The notes beneath the pieces are model-generated. The model had not been told where the DNA came from, did not search any database, and was given only the letters and a program-made list of their open reading frames with translations. From Spirochaeta sp. (GTDB lineage: Bacteria > Spirochaetota > Spirochaetia > DSM-27196 > Alkalispirochaetaceae): a stretch of DNA of 6,096 nucleotides. The stretch spans positions 1 to 6,096 of the forward strand of contig JAQIBO010000112.1 of NCBI GenBank assembly GCA_027859055.1, in the 5' to 3' direction. Shown in pieces: positions 5,256 to 6,096 of this stretch. Within the stretch, counting starts at the first letter, position 1. Each line of letters begins with the position of its first letter. A program made the position numbers and the translations under genes.

Positions 5256-6096
5256 TAATACGCCACGATATGGGTGCCCTCGCGTCCCTCCATCGCCTCG
5301 AGGAGGTTGGCTTCGTCGGTGATGATCACTGTGTTGCCGGGGTCCGCCTGGACAAACTCGATCGCCGCCATCATTTTGGGGCCCATCGAACCGGCGGGGA
5401 ACTCACCTTCCTGAAAGTAGTGGCGCGCCTGGGCAAGGGTGATGCGCTCCAGGGGCTTCTCCTCGGGGGTGCCGAAGTGCAGGGTGACTTTGGGTACGCC
5501 GGTGATGATCACCAGGGTGCGCGCGTGGACGGCGATAGCGAGCTTCATGCTGGCCAGGTCTTTGTCGATGACGCAATCCACGCCTTCAATGCGGCCTCCC
5601 GGGGTGTGTGAAACGGGAATACCCCCGCCACCACCGGTGATGAGGACGTACTGTTCGCGCAGGAGGTTGCGGATCGCCTCTTTTTCGACGATATCGATCG
5701 GGTAGGGTGAGGCGACAAAGCGGCGCCACCCGCGCCCGGCGTCTTCCTTCAGAAGCCATCCTTTTTCATCGATCAGCTTTCTGGCCTGTTCTTCCGTGTA
5801 AAACGGACCGATCGGCTTGGTGGGGTTTTCCATCGCCGGGTCGTTGCGGTCCACGATGATCTGAGCGGGTACGGTCACCACGTTGCGCCAGACATCCTGG
5901 GCGATCATTTCGTTTTGCAGGCACTGTTCTATCATGTATCCCATCGACCCGCACGTCATCGCGTCGAGCATACCCAGGGGTATCTCGGGAACCTCCGCCT
6001 TGGCGAGCTCGTTTTGCAGGAGCAGGTTGCCGACCTGCGGTCCGTTTCCGTGGGTGATAATGAAGTTGTAGCCCTTCTTCAGGAGCTCAACAACGG
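5255..6096 (-). CDS. Carbamate kinase, N-terminus beyond the right edge
   Basis: This enzyme of the amino-acid-kinase fold makes ATP from carbamoyl phosphate and ADP, releasing carbamate (ammonia plus CO2). The frame is open to the right edge, well beyond its first internal ATG at 5971. It gives 279 visible residues against a usual 310 or so; the missing start should hold the ALGGNA motif. Counting from the first full codon, THGNGPQVGN is at 14-23, NPTKPIGPFYT at 90-100, and GRGWRR (120-125) before SPYP. GGGGGIPV is at 154-161, DKDLAS (nucleotide and phosphate site) at 177-182, and GSMGPKM at 235-241. The usual TDV before the KV strand reads TGV (198-200). E. coli YqeA, as I recall, has TAV there, so this may be a YqeA-like branch. 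It converges on the reductase gene; its promoter and partners lie outside the window. In context it may be the energy-yielding last step of ureide or purine breakdown. Confidence 0.95.
   Translation of the reverse strand, partial: VVELLKKGYNFIITHGNGPQVGNLLLQNELAKAEVPEIPLGMLDAMTCGSMGYMIEQCLQNEMIAQDVWRNVVTVPAQIIVDRNDPAMENPTKPIGPFYTEEQARKLIDEKGWLLKEDAGRGWRRFVASPYPIDIVEKEAIRNLLREQYVLITGGGGGIPVSHTPGGRIEGVDCVIDKDLASMKLAIAVHARTLVIITGVPKVTLHFGTPEEKPLERITLAQARHYFQEGEFPAGSMGPKMMAAIEFVQADPGNTVIITDEANLLEAMEGREGTHIVAY

Noticed and set aside
5105..5611. Open + strand frame across the end of the reductase and into the carbamate kinase region
   Set aside because: It runs antisense to the carbamate kinase, whose catalytic motifs are clear, and has no recognisable domain.

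Overview
The window is a compact, fully coding stretch of bacterial chromosome, G+C-rich by eye. It holds parts of two genes at its edges and four complete genes between them. No tRNA, rRNA, CRISPR array, insertion sequence or phage gene is visible. No gap between genes exceeds about 80 bases. The taxon cannot be fixed from the sequence. A molybdenum hydroxylase beside a carbamate kinase suggests an anaerobic or fermentative bacterium, but that is inference.

Layout, left to right. (1) Positions 2-358, + strand: the C-terminal end of an unrecognised protein, whose tail carries a 9-bp tandem repeat coding for Ala-Glu-Gln / Ala-Gly-Gln. (2) Positions 389-4184, + strand: a three-gene operon for a xanthine dehydrogenase-family molybdenum hydroxylase, in the order molybdopterin subunit, FAD subunit, [2Fe-2S] subunit. 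This is the same order and general size as E. coli xdhA-xdhB-xdhC. The genes overlap by 4 and 1 nt and each has a good Shine-Dalgarno sequence. (3) Positions 4227-5174, + strand: an aldo/keto reductase of the AKR11 (YhdN/IolS-like) type, 42 nt downstream. (4) Positions 5255-6096, - strand: a carbamate kinase converging on the reductase and cut at its N-terminus by the window edge. A hairpin lies between the two convergent genes.

How the genes may work together. The hydroxylase would oxidise an N-heterocycle or aldehyde at the molybdenum centre and pass electrons through two [2Fe-2S] clusters to FAD and then to NAD+ or another acceptor. Carbamate kinase makes ATP from carbamoyl phosphate, the end product of several ureide and purine breakdown routes. 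E. coli and many anaerobes keep a carbamate kinase (YqeA) and molybdenum hydroxylases in one purine-degradation cluster, so this window may be the edge of such a cluster. The main caution is in the molybdenum subunit. The position of the xanthine-binding glutamate of characterised xanthine dehydrogenases is alanine, so the substrate should be left open. Nothing here amounts to a clearly new system. The points most worth checking are the hydroxylase's substrate pocket, the insertion in the FAD subunit, and the unknown gene upstream.
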